Positions 46,257-58,132 of a stretch of DNA of 64,000 nucleotides are shown here, piece by piece (within the stretch, counting starts at the first letter, position 1; each line of letters begins with the position of its first letter). The stretch spans positions 1,447,514 through 1,511,513 of the forward strand of contig NW_003314287.1 in NCBI RefSeq assembly GCF_000143415.4, in the 5' to 3' direction. Below the pieces are notes generated by a model that worked only from the letters and a program-made list of their open reading frames with translations, had not been told where the DNA came from and searched no databases. The DNA is from Selaginella moellendorffii (taxonomy: Eukaryota > Streptophyta > Lycopodiopsida > Selaginellales > Selaginellaceae). A program made the translations under genes and the position numbers.

Positions 46257-49200
46257 ATGGCAAGGGCAGGACGTAAGCGAACCCAGGCAGAGACGGAACC
46301 TCCTCCAGAGCTGGAGCCTCCGGTCGAACAGGAGGCGATGGATGAGGAATCCTTGCATGAGGAGGACTCCAGTGAGGCAACTTCCAAACAGGAGTCCGGT
46401 GGTGAGGTTCGGTCGTCCAAGGCTCGATTGGATGTTCTAGAAGGACAATTGGCACAGACCAATGCCTTGCTAGAGACTCTCGTACGCAAGCTAAAGCGTG
46501 ACGAGAAGCGGAAGAAAAAGCGAAAGACTGCGGATGCTGGCAGCGCAGAAGGTGCGGACCCTTCGGCAAGGACTGAGGCAAAACCAGACAAGGTCGAACA
46601 GACCGAAGTGGAATCAGTCCCTCAGGCAGTTCCCAAGTACAAACCAAAGCCCCCACCGGTCTTCAAGGGAGTGAACGACTATAAGGTGGTGGAGGATTGG
46701 TTTTACGATATGGAGGACTACTTCCGAGCGTTGCGATTACCGAGCTCGGAAAAGGTCCCATGTGCAAAACCATACTTGGCAGATAATGCCAAGTCTTGGT
46801 GGAGAACAACGGAGGCCAACGAAGGACCGGTGGCCACTTGGGAAATGATGAAGGCGAGGATCCGCGCAACTTACGTTCCTCCGAATGCTACTCTGCACCT
46901 AAGGGACGAGCTGAGTAGGCTGAAGCAGACCGGAACCATTCAGGAGTATGTGAATGGGTTTATGGCAAAGAGGATACTTGTCACGGACATGGGGGATATG
47001 GATGCGTTCTATGCCTTCATATCAGGTTTGCAAACCTGGGCTCGCGGCGAAGTAATGCGGTGGAACCCGACCAACTACAAGGAAGCGTTGGATGCAGCCA
47101 TCAAGGTGCATTTCAATGATAACTTGCGAAAGGGGAACACGACGGGGTCGGGATCCACGTTCAGCAAAGGGGCCAAACCAAGGGGAACATTTAGCAGAGG
47201 GAAATTCAAGAGGAGTTTCTCTAAGAATGAGTCCTCGGGGTTCCGGAAAGGCAAATCCGGGGGCCAGCGAGCGAGTACGTGGGGGAGTCAAGCAAAAAGA
47301 GACAAACCCACGGATAAGAAGGTCAAGTCATATAGCAGCGTGGGAAACAACGTATGCTACAACTGCGGTGAAGCGGGACACTTCTCGAGGGAATGTCCCT
47401 ACCCGAAGAAGGCCAGAGCCAATATGGCCATCAAGTCGGGTGAAGTCCAAAATGAGGTATGTGATCCAGTCCCTAACTCAAAGTTACTCATTACACGAGC
47501 AACTTTGGTAGAGAGTCGTTCGCGACATCTACTAGCCCTCCGAGGGAAGCTCGGAGGTAGCTTTGTTAAGATCCTTATTGACACGGGTGCTTCGGATAAT
47601 TTTGTGGCTGCAGACATAGTTCGGCAAGCCGGACTAACGGTGCAGCGGCTAGGCGAACCAAGGACTATAGAGTTTGTTCAAGGTAGCCAAAGCACCGATG
47701 AGGTACTTCGACAAGCGAGAGTCGAAGTGGGGACTTGGAAGGTGGACATGGATTTCACCGTGTTGGACATGGCGGGATTTGACGTGATCTTCGGAATGGA
47801 CTGGTTCAATCGATTCGTGGTAGCCCTGCATGGTCAAGGTAGAAACCTTGTGGTACTGGCGAATGCCCAAGGAAGAAGATCTAGGGTAGAGGCCCAAGAT
47901 CTAAAGGTAGGGCAAAGCAAGGCCAAAGAATCCTGCTTAAACCTGGTGTCCACGAGAGGACAACTCACTAAAGGAACTAAGGCGGCCTTTTTGTGCTTAC
48001 TCTCGGTGAAGAGTGACAAAAAGACAGGAATGGAAGAAGTACCTTTAGTGATCCAGCGGGTGTTGGACCAATTCCAGGATACCATGCCGGAAGAGCTACC
48101 GGTGGGGCTACCCCCAGCACGACCGATAGAACATAAGATTGAGCTGGTCGAGGGTGCTGAGGCAGTGGTTCGTCCCCCTTATCGTTTGAACGAAAAAGAA
48201 CTCAAGGAGCTCAAGTGCCAACTAAAGGAGTTGGTGGACAAAGGGTATGTTAGGTTGAGCAAGTCGCCGTATGGGGCGCCGGTGTTATTTGTGAAAAAGA
48301 AAGATGGATCTATGCGCATGTGCATAGACTACCGGTTGCTCAACAAGTATACAAAGAAGAACAAGTACCCTTTGCCAAGGATTGAGGACCTGTTCGATAG
48401 GTTGGGAAAGGCAAAATACTTCTCGAGGATTGACCTAAGGTCAGGATACTACCAGATCAGGGTAGCCGAGGAAGATGTCGAGAAGACAACCTGTCGAACG
48501 AGGTATGGGAGCTTTGAGTTTCTGGTGATGCCCTTCGGGCTATGTAATGCGCCGGCAACGTTTTCGGCGCTAATGAACCACATCTTTGTACCCTATCTGG
48601 ATCACTTCGTGGTCGTCTATATCGACGACATCCTGATCTATAGCGAAACGCTAGAGGAGCATGCCGAACACTTGGCGAAGGTGTTTGAGAAACTAAGGGA
48701 ACACAAGCTGTATGCTAAAGAGAGCAAATGTGACTTTGCTCAACAAGAGGTAAAGTTTCTCGGGCATGTGGTGGGCCAGGATGGGCTCAAGGTGGACCCG
48801 GAGAAGGTCCAAGCGATCCAGGAATGGGAGCGACCAGCCAATGTACATGAGTTGAGGGCATTCCTGGGGCTATGCAACTACTATCGAAAGTTTATCAGAC
48901 ACTATTCGAGAGTAGCCCTGCCCTTAACGGACCAAACAGGAAAAGGGAAGATGGTGTGGACAGCGGAATGCGAGGTGGCATTCGTCCACCTCAAAGGGAA
49001 GTTGAGGAAGGCTCCCGTATTGGCATTACCAGACTTTGGTAAGAACTTTGAGGTAGAAACGGATGCTTCGGACTTTGCGTTGGGCGCCGTTTTGAAGCAA
49101 GACAACCATCCGGTAGCGTTCTTCTCGAAGAAGCTGGACAAGGCTCAACGGAAGTGGCCTGCCCATGAGAAGGAATTGTTTGCGGTGGTCAAGGCGCTCA

Positions 49201-51028
49201 AGGAGTGGCGACACTACCTTGGGAGACACTTCAAGGTTTACACGGACAATGTGGCAACGAAACACTTCTTGTCACAGCCCGACCTAAGAGGGAAACAAGG
49301 TCGGTGGGCCAATGCCTTGGCCGAGTTTGATTGCGAAATTCTGTATAAGCCTGGGAAGAGCAACATCATGGCAGATGCGCTAAGTCGAAAAGCGAGCTTG
49401 AAGTTGGCAATATCCAGCGCAACAGCAACCTTCTGGGACGATGTGCGGACAGCATATGAGAACGATGGTCTAGCACAAGAAGTGTTGCTGAGGAATCTAG
49501 AGGCGCGGGAAGCTCACCAGAGAGGTGAGCTGCCAACGGAAGAGAAAACGGGCTATGCGGAACGCAATGGACTCATTTATTACAAGCAAACGAGGGTGTA
49601 TGTTCCAGAAGGGGAACTAAGGAAGGTGGCCTTAGAAGAGTGTCATGACGGACCTCTTGCGGGACACGGCGGAGTGCCCAAGACAATGGGCTTACTCAAA
49701 AGGAAGTACCATTGGCCAGATATGGCTAAGGACATCCAAGACTATATAAAGACATGCCCAACATGTCAGCAGGTAAAAGCCGTGACTAAGGCTAGTGGGG
49801 GCTTGTTGCAAAGCATCCCCATTCCAGATCGCCCGTGGAAATGTCTTACGATGGACTTCATCACGGGACTCCCCCCAAGCGAGGGGTTTGATGCGATATT
49901 CGTGGTGGTGGACCGATTTTTGAAAATGGCACATTTCATACCCACCACAACGGAAGTGGATGCGGAAGGTGTGGCGAAGCTGTTCTTCGAACAAGTGGTT
50001 CGAGTGCGGGGAAGACCAGAAGAGATCATCTCAGATCGAGATAAGATCTTCACCAGTAGGTTCTGGAGGACTCTCCTGGAACAGTATCGCACCAAGTTGA
50101 AATTCAGCACAGCCTATCACCCACAGACAGGTATGAGGTATTAAGTCAAGTTGTTGGCACTAACACTTCTTGACAGACGGACAAACGGAAAGGGTGAATA
50201 GGCAGCTGGAGGATTATTTGCGATGCTATGTCTCGGGAGACCAGACCGATTGGGTAAGTCATTTGGGACTTGCGGAGATGTGTTATAACAACTCACCACA
50301 TTCGAGTATCGGGGTGAGTCCATGGGAAGTCATCAATGGGCGAGCTATTGAAGGTCCTGTGGAACTCGGCGTGGCCGAGTATCATGGAGAGTTGCCCGCA
50401 ATGGAGGCATTCACGGCGGAAAGACTCAGCATTTGGAATCTAGTGAGGGATTCCTTGGAACGGGCTCAACAAAGGCAAACCAAATACGCGAACCAGAAAC
50501 GTCGGGATGTAGAGTTCCAAGCTGGGGAGAAGGTGTGGCTGAACACCAAGAACCTCAGACTACCAAGTGGGATCAGCCGAAAGTTGACCCAAAGGTAAAG
50601 ATGCATGTATTCCTATAAATGAATTGATCTTGAGTTCCTTAAGCAGGTTTGCGGGGCCTTACGAGATTGAGGCACGAATCGGTAAAGTGGCTTACCGACT
50701 CCGACTTCCTCGAGAGATGGGGAAGATGCACCCAGTGTTCCACGTGAACTTACTCAAGCCATACTTTGAGGATCCGCTTCGCAAGGACCAAGTGAGACCT
50801 TTACCTGAGGTTATCCAAGGGGAAGAGGAATACGAAGTCGAGGCCATCCTTAATGCGCGCAAGAGCAAGCGACAAGGACGCGAGGTGAGAGAGTTCCATG
50901 TGAAGTGGAGAGGATTTCCACACTGCGAAGCAACATGGGAACCGGAGGAGAACCTAGCGAACGCTCAAGATCTAGTGGAGGAATTTCTGCAAGGCAGAAC
51001 TCTATGTACTTATGCAAAATTCAATTAA
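46257..51028 (+). CDS. Chromovirus Gag-Pol polyprotein with two introns
   Basis: Coding parts 46257-50130, 50177-50594 and 50647-51028 give 1557 aa. In order: Gag with CCHC knuckle [14 protein letters not shown] (from residue 367); protease LIDTGAS (Asp442); reverse transcriptase with YIDDILIYS (Asp790/791); RNase H (ETDAS, Asp936); integrase with an HHCC finger and the DD35E triad Asp1200, Asp1260, Glu1296; then [16 protein letters not shown] and a chromodomain ([24 protein letters not shown]). Two gaps with GT..AG ends restore the conserved reading [13 protein letters not shown] and KLTQRFAGPY. Without splicing, the frame stops at TAA 50142 before the catalytic Glu. The first ATG in frame is 46257. 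No other frame break was found, so the element may be active. Confidence 0.9.
50131..50176 (+). other. Intron 1 in integrase (46 nt)
   Basis: GTATGAGG donor, CACTAAC branch-point-like sequence and TTCTTGACAG acceptor. It has an in-frame TAA and is not a multiple of three. Removal joins HPQT to DGQTERVNR; the catalytic Glu codon is at 50188-50190. Confidence 0.85.
50595..50646 (+). other. Intron 2 in integrase C-terminal region (52 nt)
   Basis: GTAAAGAT donor and TTCCTTAAGCAG acceptor, with a TGAAT/TTGAT-type region between them. Removal joins KLTQ to RFAGPYEIE, the normal gypsy integrase sequence. Confidence 0.82.
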
Positions 51029-51432
51029 AAATATCAGTTTGCAAAGTTGAGCTAGTGGCATAATGTTGGGACCCGAAGGCGCGCCAAAGGTAAGCTAATT
51101 AGCATGGGTTGGATAGGTCGACCAGGCGTAGGGCACTACGCCCGACTCCCCGCGGGGATGTCGAATCCATAGACGTATTCTACGGAGGTTGGGTTCGAGT
51201 CCCAACCCCCTAGTAAAGCAAGGCTGGGTTCAAGTCCCGACCCCATACTAGGGCGTGGTGAGGTGAGGAGTATAGGGACACCTATATTCCGTTGTCATGG
51301 GCTCTTGGCCGGGGAGGCTAACTTAGGCACACCGCTAAGTGGGGGGATGCCCCCGGAGACATGGTCAACAAGTCGTAGGATAAAACGAGACGTTCGATGT
51401 GGGCATCGAACTTCTTCTATGGGTGGTGGAGT
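51029..51432 (+). other. Non-coding 3' part of chromovirus
   Basis: No ORF. Contains two T-arm-like hairpins, TTGGGTTCGAGTCCCAA (near 51188) and GGGTTCAAGTCCC (near 51227), resembling tRNA B-boxes. A weak purine stretch (GGGTGGTGGAG) ends just before the 3' LTR as a possible polypurine tract. Confidence 0.5.
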
Positions 51433-52582
51433 TGTAAGGAACCGACTCCCCGAGATGTCGTAGGCTAAAGGATCCCCAAAAGCTTGACCGAAATGACAAA
51501 GAGTTCATCGGATGGGACCAAGTCGAGGATCGAGTCCAAGACCGACTCTAGGACCGAGTTCGAGATAGGGTCCGGAATCGAGTCCAAGACCGACTCGGGG
51601 ACCGAGTTCGAGTCCGAGTTCGAGACCGAGTTCGAGACGGAGTCCGAGATCCGAAATCAGGTCCGAGACCGAGTCCGAGGTCGAGTCCGAGGTCGGATCC
51701 GAGATCGGGTCCGAGATCGAGTCCGAGATCGAGTCCGAAACCAAATCCGAAGTCGGATCCGAAATCGGGTCCGAGATCGAGCCAGAGACTAAGTCCAAAT
51801 ACTAATACGGGTCAAGGGGTGAAAGCCCAAAGCGTGCGTCTCCCAGGGGGGGGGGGCGCTGCAGGGGGTTCCAAAAGTATAGTAGGGATAGTGAGGTCCA
51901 GGAACCAGTTTAGAAGGGACTCTCCAGTTGGGCTTCCAAACCGACTTGAGGTTGGGACTGGGACCGAGGGGCCTTGGGTGGGAGTGAGCATGGACTTGGC
52001 TGGTGCCGGAGGGGCCATCCAAGGAAGTGCTCAAGAGCAGCTCCCACTCCCGAAAGGGAAACCGACTGCGGTGCTGCCGGCTCAGGTGGAGTGGTGCCCC
52101 ACTTGAGTACCTTGTGGCTCATTGGTCCTCGCCCTTCCGGGGGCTTGGGCCTTCCCTTCGGGATGGAAGTGGGGGGGTAGAGGTACCCATACCGAGCCGT
52201 TAGGCCACGGTGTTTCGCCCCGACGTCCCGAAGCAAGTGCTGCACCCAAGGCTTGGGATTTAGAGGGTCCCATGATCAAGCCTTGTGGTACCTTGGGGTG
52301 TTAGGAATCTGGAGGCTTGGTGTGCTTGGCTGCTTGTGCCTGCGGGGAGTGTAGCCGAACCTTAAGTCCAGTCTAACCCGGGGAGGGGGATTGGGAGAGA
52401 TTTGGGAATCCGTAGATGGATGGCTAACACTCCGTTGCTCATGCAGTAAGTAGCTGAAACCAAGTAGGAGCTGGCACCATAGGCGAGAACCTTGGCGAGG
52501 GAACTTAGCACAAGCCAAGGCAGAGTTGGTCGGATAGGCGAGGTAAGCTGGCAAATTGAAAAGGAAAAATTTGTGGCTTACA
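51433..52582 (+). repeat. 3' LTR of young chromovirus
   Basis: 1150 bp, TGTAAGG to CTTACA, nearly identical to the 5' LTR. The outer flanks are CTTTA (left) and ATTTA (right), four of five bases equal, as for a worn 5-bp target duplication. Confidence 0.9.
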
Positions 52583-53040
52583 ATTTATAGAATGAGAAGA
52601 GTGATAAACTTTTTCATTAATATGTTGGTCCATATGAAATGCTAGAGTGCATTGGTAAAATAACTTATCAAGTGTAACTGCCAGTTGGGGTGAAAATTCA
52701 TCTAATATCTTATGTCAACCAGTTGAATCTCAAAGTGAAAGGCCTCCTTAATATACACAACTATAGAAGATGGACCAAAAGCTTAAGCAAGGTTCCCTAG
52801 AAAGGGTGATCACTAGTACAATTTGTTTATGGGATAAAGACTTTGTTGGGGGGGAAGAATTGTTAGATGCCAATTTAACCATGTGGTCATTGTGGGTCAA
52901 AAAGAATATTAAGGCATATTAGGGTAAGGAATTTAACTGCAGCAGCTTTTGAGGTATATTAAGGGTGATTAGGTGGTAAGGAACCTTAAAAGGAAGCATA
53001 GCATAGTATAGGGAGACTAGATCTTTATCTTTTTAGCTGG
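52583..53040 (+). mobile_element. Decayed Ty3/gypsy element, right remainder
   Basis: Resumes the integrase C-terminal sequence interrupted at 45049 (YVGPYEMLECIGKITYQV, then ISYVNQLNLK). This shows that the young element landed inside the old one. It ends near 53040. Confidence 0.7.
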
Positions 53041-53044
53041 ATCA

Positions 53045-53225
53045 TAAGATTATGGTTGCAGCAAAGGAAAGTCTAAGTTGTGGATAAGTACTACAATAAG
53101 GTATAGAAAATCACCATGGATGAAAAATTTAAGCCTAATGCATAGAAAAAATTTACTACTTTGGGTAAATCTCTTGACACTACTACTATTCCATGAATAA
53201 TATAAATGAGGAAGTGTGTGTATAG
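53045..53225 (+). pseudogene. Orphan-gene 3' end, copy G
   Basis: Only the last part of the unit: the sequence equivalent to WVVNEYYNEI and the downstream tail ending GTGTGTATAGAATG. Joined directly to the MAS-type exon segment. Confidence 0.65.
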
Positions 53226-53610
53226 AATGAAGTTTTGTAAATATGGTCTGCCTGGATGAGTGTTGCCACCAGACTCTCACCAATGGCTTCCACCTCTTCC
53301 ACCTCTTTGACTACTGTCCTTTGCAATCAACATTTCAAGGCAGAGGTAGCAAATTCCTTGTCTCAAAGACCTCATGGTTTGCCCATTATTTTTGAGGTAG
53401 TAGGTTCCAATCTTTTGTTTGATAAGTCCTCTTCATGCTGGTGATGTTTGCCCACCTTTTTTTTGCATCCAAGCTTCAAAGCGAGTGGCTTGTTCCAGCT
53501 TCTGGCAAGGCTCACAAATTCACATGTCTCCTTGGCCACAGTGATAAATTCTAGATTAAAGGGATTTCATCTTGTGGGATTGAAAATGTTCCAGGCTCTA
53601 GGTGGTGCTG
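53226..53610 (+). pseudogene. Chimera: MAS-exon, FYVE fragment (antisense), NDPK exon 3
   Basis: Same order as 19140-18820 read on the minus strand. First comes the MASTSSTSLTT segment (53284). FYVE-derived sequence follows (about 53420-53565; AAGTCCTCTTCAT from exon 3, then GATGTTTGCCCACC from intron 2/exon 2). Last comes NDPK exon 3 (GGGATTTCATCTTGTGGGAT). Not translatable. Confidence 0.78.
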
Positions 53611-53779
53611 AACCCCCAAGTTGAGATGGAAGCTATGGGCTACTAGCTTGTACATGCCGGTCCTCTCACACTTCTGTATCTAGCACAGCAATTTGGTGAG
53701 GACCAATGGTGTGGGGTTTTGCATAGTGCTTTAAAACACTCCAGATATATGGGAGCTTTCACAGCAGCAAGATCTTCAA

Positions 53780-54116
53780 GGAGCCTTTTAATAAATTATC
53801 TCCAATCAGGAGCCTGCAAAGTCGCTTTTATTTTGCCCACGGTGTCTCCACTGCATTGCTCGAGGCACTTCTAGCAGCATGCCCAAGGCTGGAGATTCTC
53901 ATCACCAAATGCGCCCATGGTATGCCTGTTCTTAGAGTCTCGCAGAGTGCAAGCCTCACAGTATTCGCGTTTGTTGGGAAGCATATGTCTGAAGTGATTG
54001 TGGATGCTCCAAACCTCATTGTGGGACATTGGCCGATAACCAGCAGGTTGAGCACGCTCGTAGAACTTGCGTGCCCTCGTCTTATATGGTCCATGCCGTC
54101 TAAACAAATGTTGTGA
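53780..54116 (+). pseudogene. F-box/LRR-like fragment
   Basis: The frame at 53856-54116 reads LLAACPRLEILITKC, SLTVFAFVGKH and IVDAPNL, the pattern of the LRR/FBD end of plant F-box proteins. No F-box, no complete repeats and no clear start, so probably a remnant of a larger gene. Confidence 0.45.
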
Positions 54117-56151
54117 CAAAGCTATATGTGGACAATGGAGCCCAGATGAGCTGATTAAGTGTGCAAGCTCACACAAGCAATCACAAAACTACACCTTTAT
54201 GCTAGAACCAACGAGGATATGAGCCTAGCATGCTAGCACCACTAGTCAACGCTAGAATTGGGTCAGTTTTCCTTGAAATGAAATTGTATGTAACATCTTA
54301 TAATCTTTTTGCACCTTAACCGTGCCATGCACACGTCAAGGATGAGGGACTTACCATCTATTTAAGAGCAAACACGTCTGAGGCACCTTATACTCCGGTC
54401 AAAAGTTTACTTCAAGATCGTCAAGCTTGTGGTGAACTTAAATGATTTTTTACAAGATTTACAGATGTTTGAAATCTTGGAGGCTCGTGGTTTGGCCATT
54501 AAATTTTTCTATAAAGGTTGAAAATTTTTCTTTTATATTACATCTTTCTTCACTGTTTTGTCCGAGACAAACTTCGTCGCGAATTTCGTCAACATCTTCG
54601 CTACAGAACTGACGTAAGCCGCCGAGTCTCAGCTGGAGCGCGCTTCTTATCCAAGGCTTCCAGGGCGCAAACTCTTGCCTCGAGGAATGTCATCTCTTGC
54701 GGAGTCAGAAGTACGGCTGGGCTTCGAAGCGGGGGTGCAACAGGTGATCGTGCTGGGGATGGGGATGGGAATGGCAAGCCGGGTGGTATGCAGGAATGAT
54801 TTATTCTGTGCATGGAACGGAGGATCGGGTGTTAAACCGCGCAATTGGTGAGGATTGCTCCAAGTGCTGGGATTGTGGGCCACACGCTAGAGGATCTGGG
54901 CCCTGGACATGCTCGCCTGGAGTTTTGACATTCGAGCATGGGTTAGGGTTCTTATCACAGGGCGGGATCTCGACCGGCCGGAGAGAATGGTAGTAAACCA
55001 GGAACTAGTCCAAATTCCGCGGGCATTTTTCTTCTTTATGAGCAATTCCACATGATGAGCAATTTGCAAAACTCAGCAGCAGTTCTGGAGTGTGTAGCTC
55101 CATGATCAAAGTCCAACGTTGCCAATGGAGACTAAAGCAGTTGCACGGCTCTAGCAAGCACATTTGTTCATAGCTTTTCTGTATCCAATTTGAGTGGAGA
55201 TGGCCCAACGAGATTAAAAGCAAGGGTGGGAATCATGTGGCTATGGGTTTTGTAAACACTTAGCTATAGATGGCTGTTGTGATACCACTTGTCAATGCGT
55301 ACTTCTGCTTCTGGACGTTATAACTCAAGAGTGCTAAGCCAATCATCAATAGAGGTTTAACGTAAGCTTACATGTGCCACTGCACAAGCCCAATCCACAG
55401 AGTCGATGAAAAGTCGACAAGCTCAGCGCTCCTTGCTTCTGCTGCAGTTTTTGATCCAGCCAAGAACGATCTGGGGTGGAATATATGCAATATTAAGCTA
55501 ACAAATGATGTTTGCTAGCAAATGATGTTTACAAAAGGGAATTAATAGTAGTTTGTATTATTTGAGTAAAAAATAATTCTAAACGTGGGTCTCATGAGGA
55601 TGCCAGGAATGTCATTTTGGAGCAACCCACGAATTCACAAAGGTTTAGGCGAAGCCACTTAAGGATCTTCCTTTCGATCTCTATGTGTCTGCTAGGAAGT
55701 AAGCTTTGCACTTAGTGTTTATGCTATATGATGTTCTGCTGCGGCCTGTGCATGACAGGGTCCAAATACAAACCCTGTAAGGAAAAAGAGAAGAAATTCT
55801 ATACAAACAACAAAAACAACCAATTGCTCACCAAGTCGTCCAAGGAAGAAAGAGTGGCAAGCAATAGAAACACGCTGGGAATGGTCATGGGGAACTTTGA
55901 GCATGGTGAGGCGCTGGATGCTTCCTTTGAATTTTTTGGTCTTGCCTAACGTAGCCAGATTTAAACTTTGCGAACTTCTATTAAGCCTGCCAGCATTTTC
56001 CTTGGCAATTTCTCATTAAGTATGATAAAAAACATTTTTTGCAAGCAAGAAAAAGTAGAGAGTGTTTTGTGAGGTAAGCATTCTGTTCCATCACGTCTCC
56101 TCTAGTCCATGTCTTTATAAGAGAAACACGTATGCACCGAAGAATCGCAAA
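54117..56151. other. Intergenic, no gene recognised
   Basis: Short frames only (for example a Gly/Arg-rich one at 54518-54799 and a Cys-containing one at 55005-55223 on the minus strand), without domain or homologous pattern. No repeat ends were seen. Confidence 0.4.
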
Positions 56152-56838
56152 ATGGCAGCAGTCGTGGGAGATCAGTTTCGCTCTGCTCAAGAACAGCTAC
56201 AGCTCGTGTATGAAAGAAATACTTGGAGCAGTGATACTGTGACAGATCTCAATGGGAGGCTTTTGCTCAAAGTGAAGCGCCCGACCTTCAGTGCAACGGA
56301 TGTGCTCATCACAGATCCGAGCTCTCGTCCCATCGTTGTAATCTATCATGAGGTACTTTGGCTTCTCTAGAATTGTGATCAATATCTTTCGCCATTCTCA
56401 CAGTTAAAGAACTTTCGCACTAACTGGAAAGTTTTCCGCGAGCAAAGCAGGGACACTCCTTTGCTTTGCACAGTCAGGAAATCATCTCGGATTCAATTCA
56501 GCCTTTCTTTGGATGTATTTCTGGCCTCCAACAATCCAGATTCCGATTCGAGTGAGCCTGATTTTCAGGTAAAGAAGGAAGTGCTTGGCAGTAGCATTGA
56601 GGTTTCTCGTGGACGAGGAGGAGCAGTGGTTGCCAGGGTAAGTCTATCAGATCATAAGAAATTATATGTATACATATATATTTCTTACCAGGCTGAGGCG
56701 ATATCTCTCCTTTCCAACACAAGGTACCAGATCAGCGTGGCTCCTGGAATTGATTATGTGTTTGTGCTGTCGCTGATTCTGATCGTAAAAGAGAAAGAAG
56801 AAGCTAGACAAACAGCCCCTTCATCCAATCTACGATGA
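56152..56838 (+). CDS. LURP-one-related (LOR) protein 1
   Basis: Exons 56152-56352, 56404-56637 and 56692-56838, giving 193 aa. The order VYERNTWSSDTVTDLNGRLLLKVK, then a Trp-containing strand (FRTNWKVF) and a C-terminal VAPGIDYVFVLSLILIV is the LOR/DUF567 tubby-C-like beta barrel around a hydrophobic helix. Family members in Arabidopsis include LURP1, linked to defence, and others of unknown role; the barrel resembles phospholipid scramblases. Paralogue of the next gene, with 458 bp between them and the same three-exon structure. A short Lys/Glu tail ends the protein. Confidence 0.85.
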
Positions 56839-57296
56839 AAGAAGTTCCTATGACACAATTATATTAATATTTAAGAAGATGAAATGTCTGGACTTGCTAA
56901 CTTGTTAATTAAAGACAAAGCTCTTCTCCTTGAGATCTTGGGTTCAATTCTATGCTTCCAGGTGGTCGTCAGAAGATTTAAAACATGCCATAATATGGCA
57001 CTGTTGAGAGTGGCGATTTCTGCAGAATTTTTGTGTATGTTTTTTTGTTACAATATAATAAACGAGAAACCTTTTTATTTTTTCTTATTATTATTTATTT
57101 TTATTCAAATAATTATTTATTAAACTGGCTGTTAAGTTAACCAGCATTCTATGATGTGAAATGTTTTTTGAAGTGGTGAAATTCTTGTTGAATATTTGCA
57201 TAATTTTCTGGTATAGCATTGTTACTTGCGTTGTATAAACTTGGACAGTAAAGTGATCTTCTATACGTTTTTGTTTCAAAGTCAAGGAAGGCAGGC

Positions 57297-57999
57297 ATGG
57301 CGCAAGAGGTTGTAGGCGGCCAGTTTTGCAGGGCGGAGCGAGATCAGCATCTGGTGTACGCAGAGCATTGTTTGAGCAGCCACAATGTGAAGGATGTCTC
57401 CACGGGCAATCTCGTATTCAAGGTGAAACACCCCACTTTCGGCAAAGCGGACATTCTTGTCAAGGATCGAAACTCCACCACGGTTCTCCGCCTCTGCCAG
57501 AAGGTAACTGATGCTTGATTCACAAAACTTTCTCTCGAGGCCATCTTACCAATTTCCACTCAAGATATGGCACCTCCACGCGACCTGGCAAGTCTTTCCG
57601 GGAGGCAAATCCAGCGAGATGCTCTTCCTCGTCAAGGAGTCATCGCTGCTCGAATTCAATCTTTCCATGCATGTTTTCCTCGGCCCAAACAAGTCCCCGA
57701 AGGAGCATCCAGATTTCAAGGTGAGGAGGAAGGCAAGCAGCAGCAGCATCAAGATTTACAACAGAAACGATCAGATAATTGCCAAAGTATGCACGCTCTC
57801 ATTGAGATCATTTGAGTAACTTTAACGTTTTTTTTCCTAGATCAAGCCAAGCTGTGGCTGCTGCTTATTGGGAGGACATGACATACATGTCAACGCAGGG
57901 ACAGACTCCGCGTTTGTGCTGTCCTTGTTTTTGATTGTCCATGCCAAAGATCAAGAAATCGCGGACACCATGGAGCAGGTAATGGCGACTGTAAGATGA
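57297..57999 (+). CDS. LURP-one-related (LOR) protein 2
   Basis: Exons 57297-57503, 57565-57786 and 57841-57999, giving 195 aa. Similar to LOR protein 1 in length and intron positions: VSTGNLVFKVKHPTFGKADILVKD, IWHLHATWQVF, SLLEFNLSMHVFLG, DFKVRRKASSSSIKIYNR and TDSAFVLSLFLIV. Tandem duplication with later divergence. Role unknown beyond the family. It converges on the BTB-TAZ gene, with 133 bp between the two stops. Confidence 0.85.
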
Positions 58000-58132
58000 C
58001 GATACATTGTAAAACCGTGAAAGCATCCATGAACATCTAAAGTAGGACGCTATCAAGTTCAAAGTAGCAATTTGTGCGAAAGACTCGATTAGCTTCCATC
58101 TATACAAAGCGAAAGAATTCTCTATATCATTC

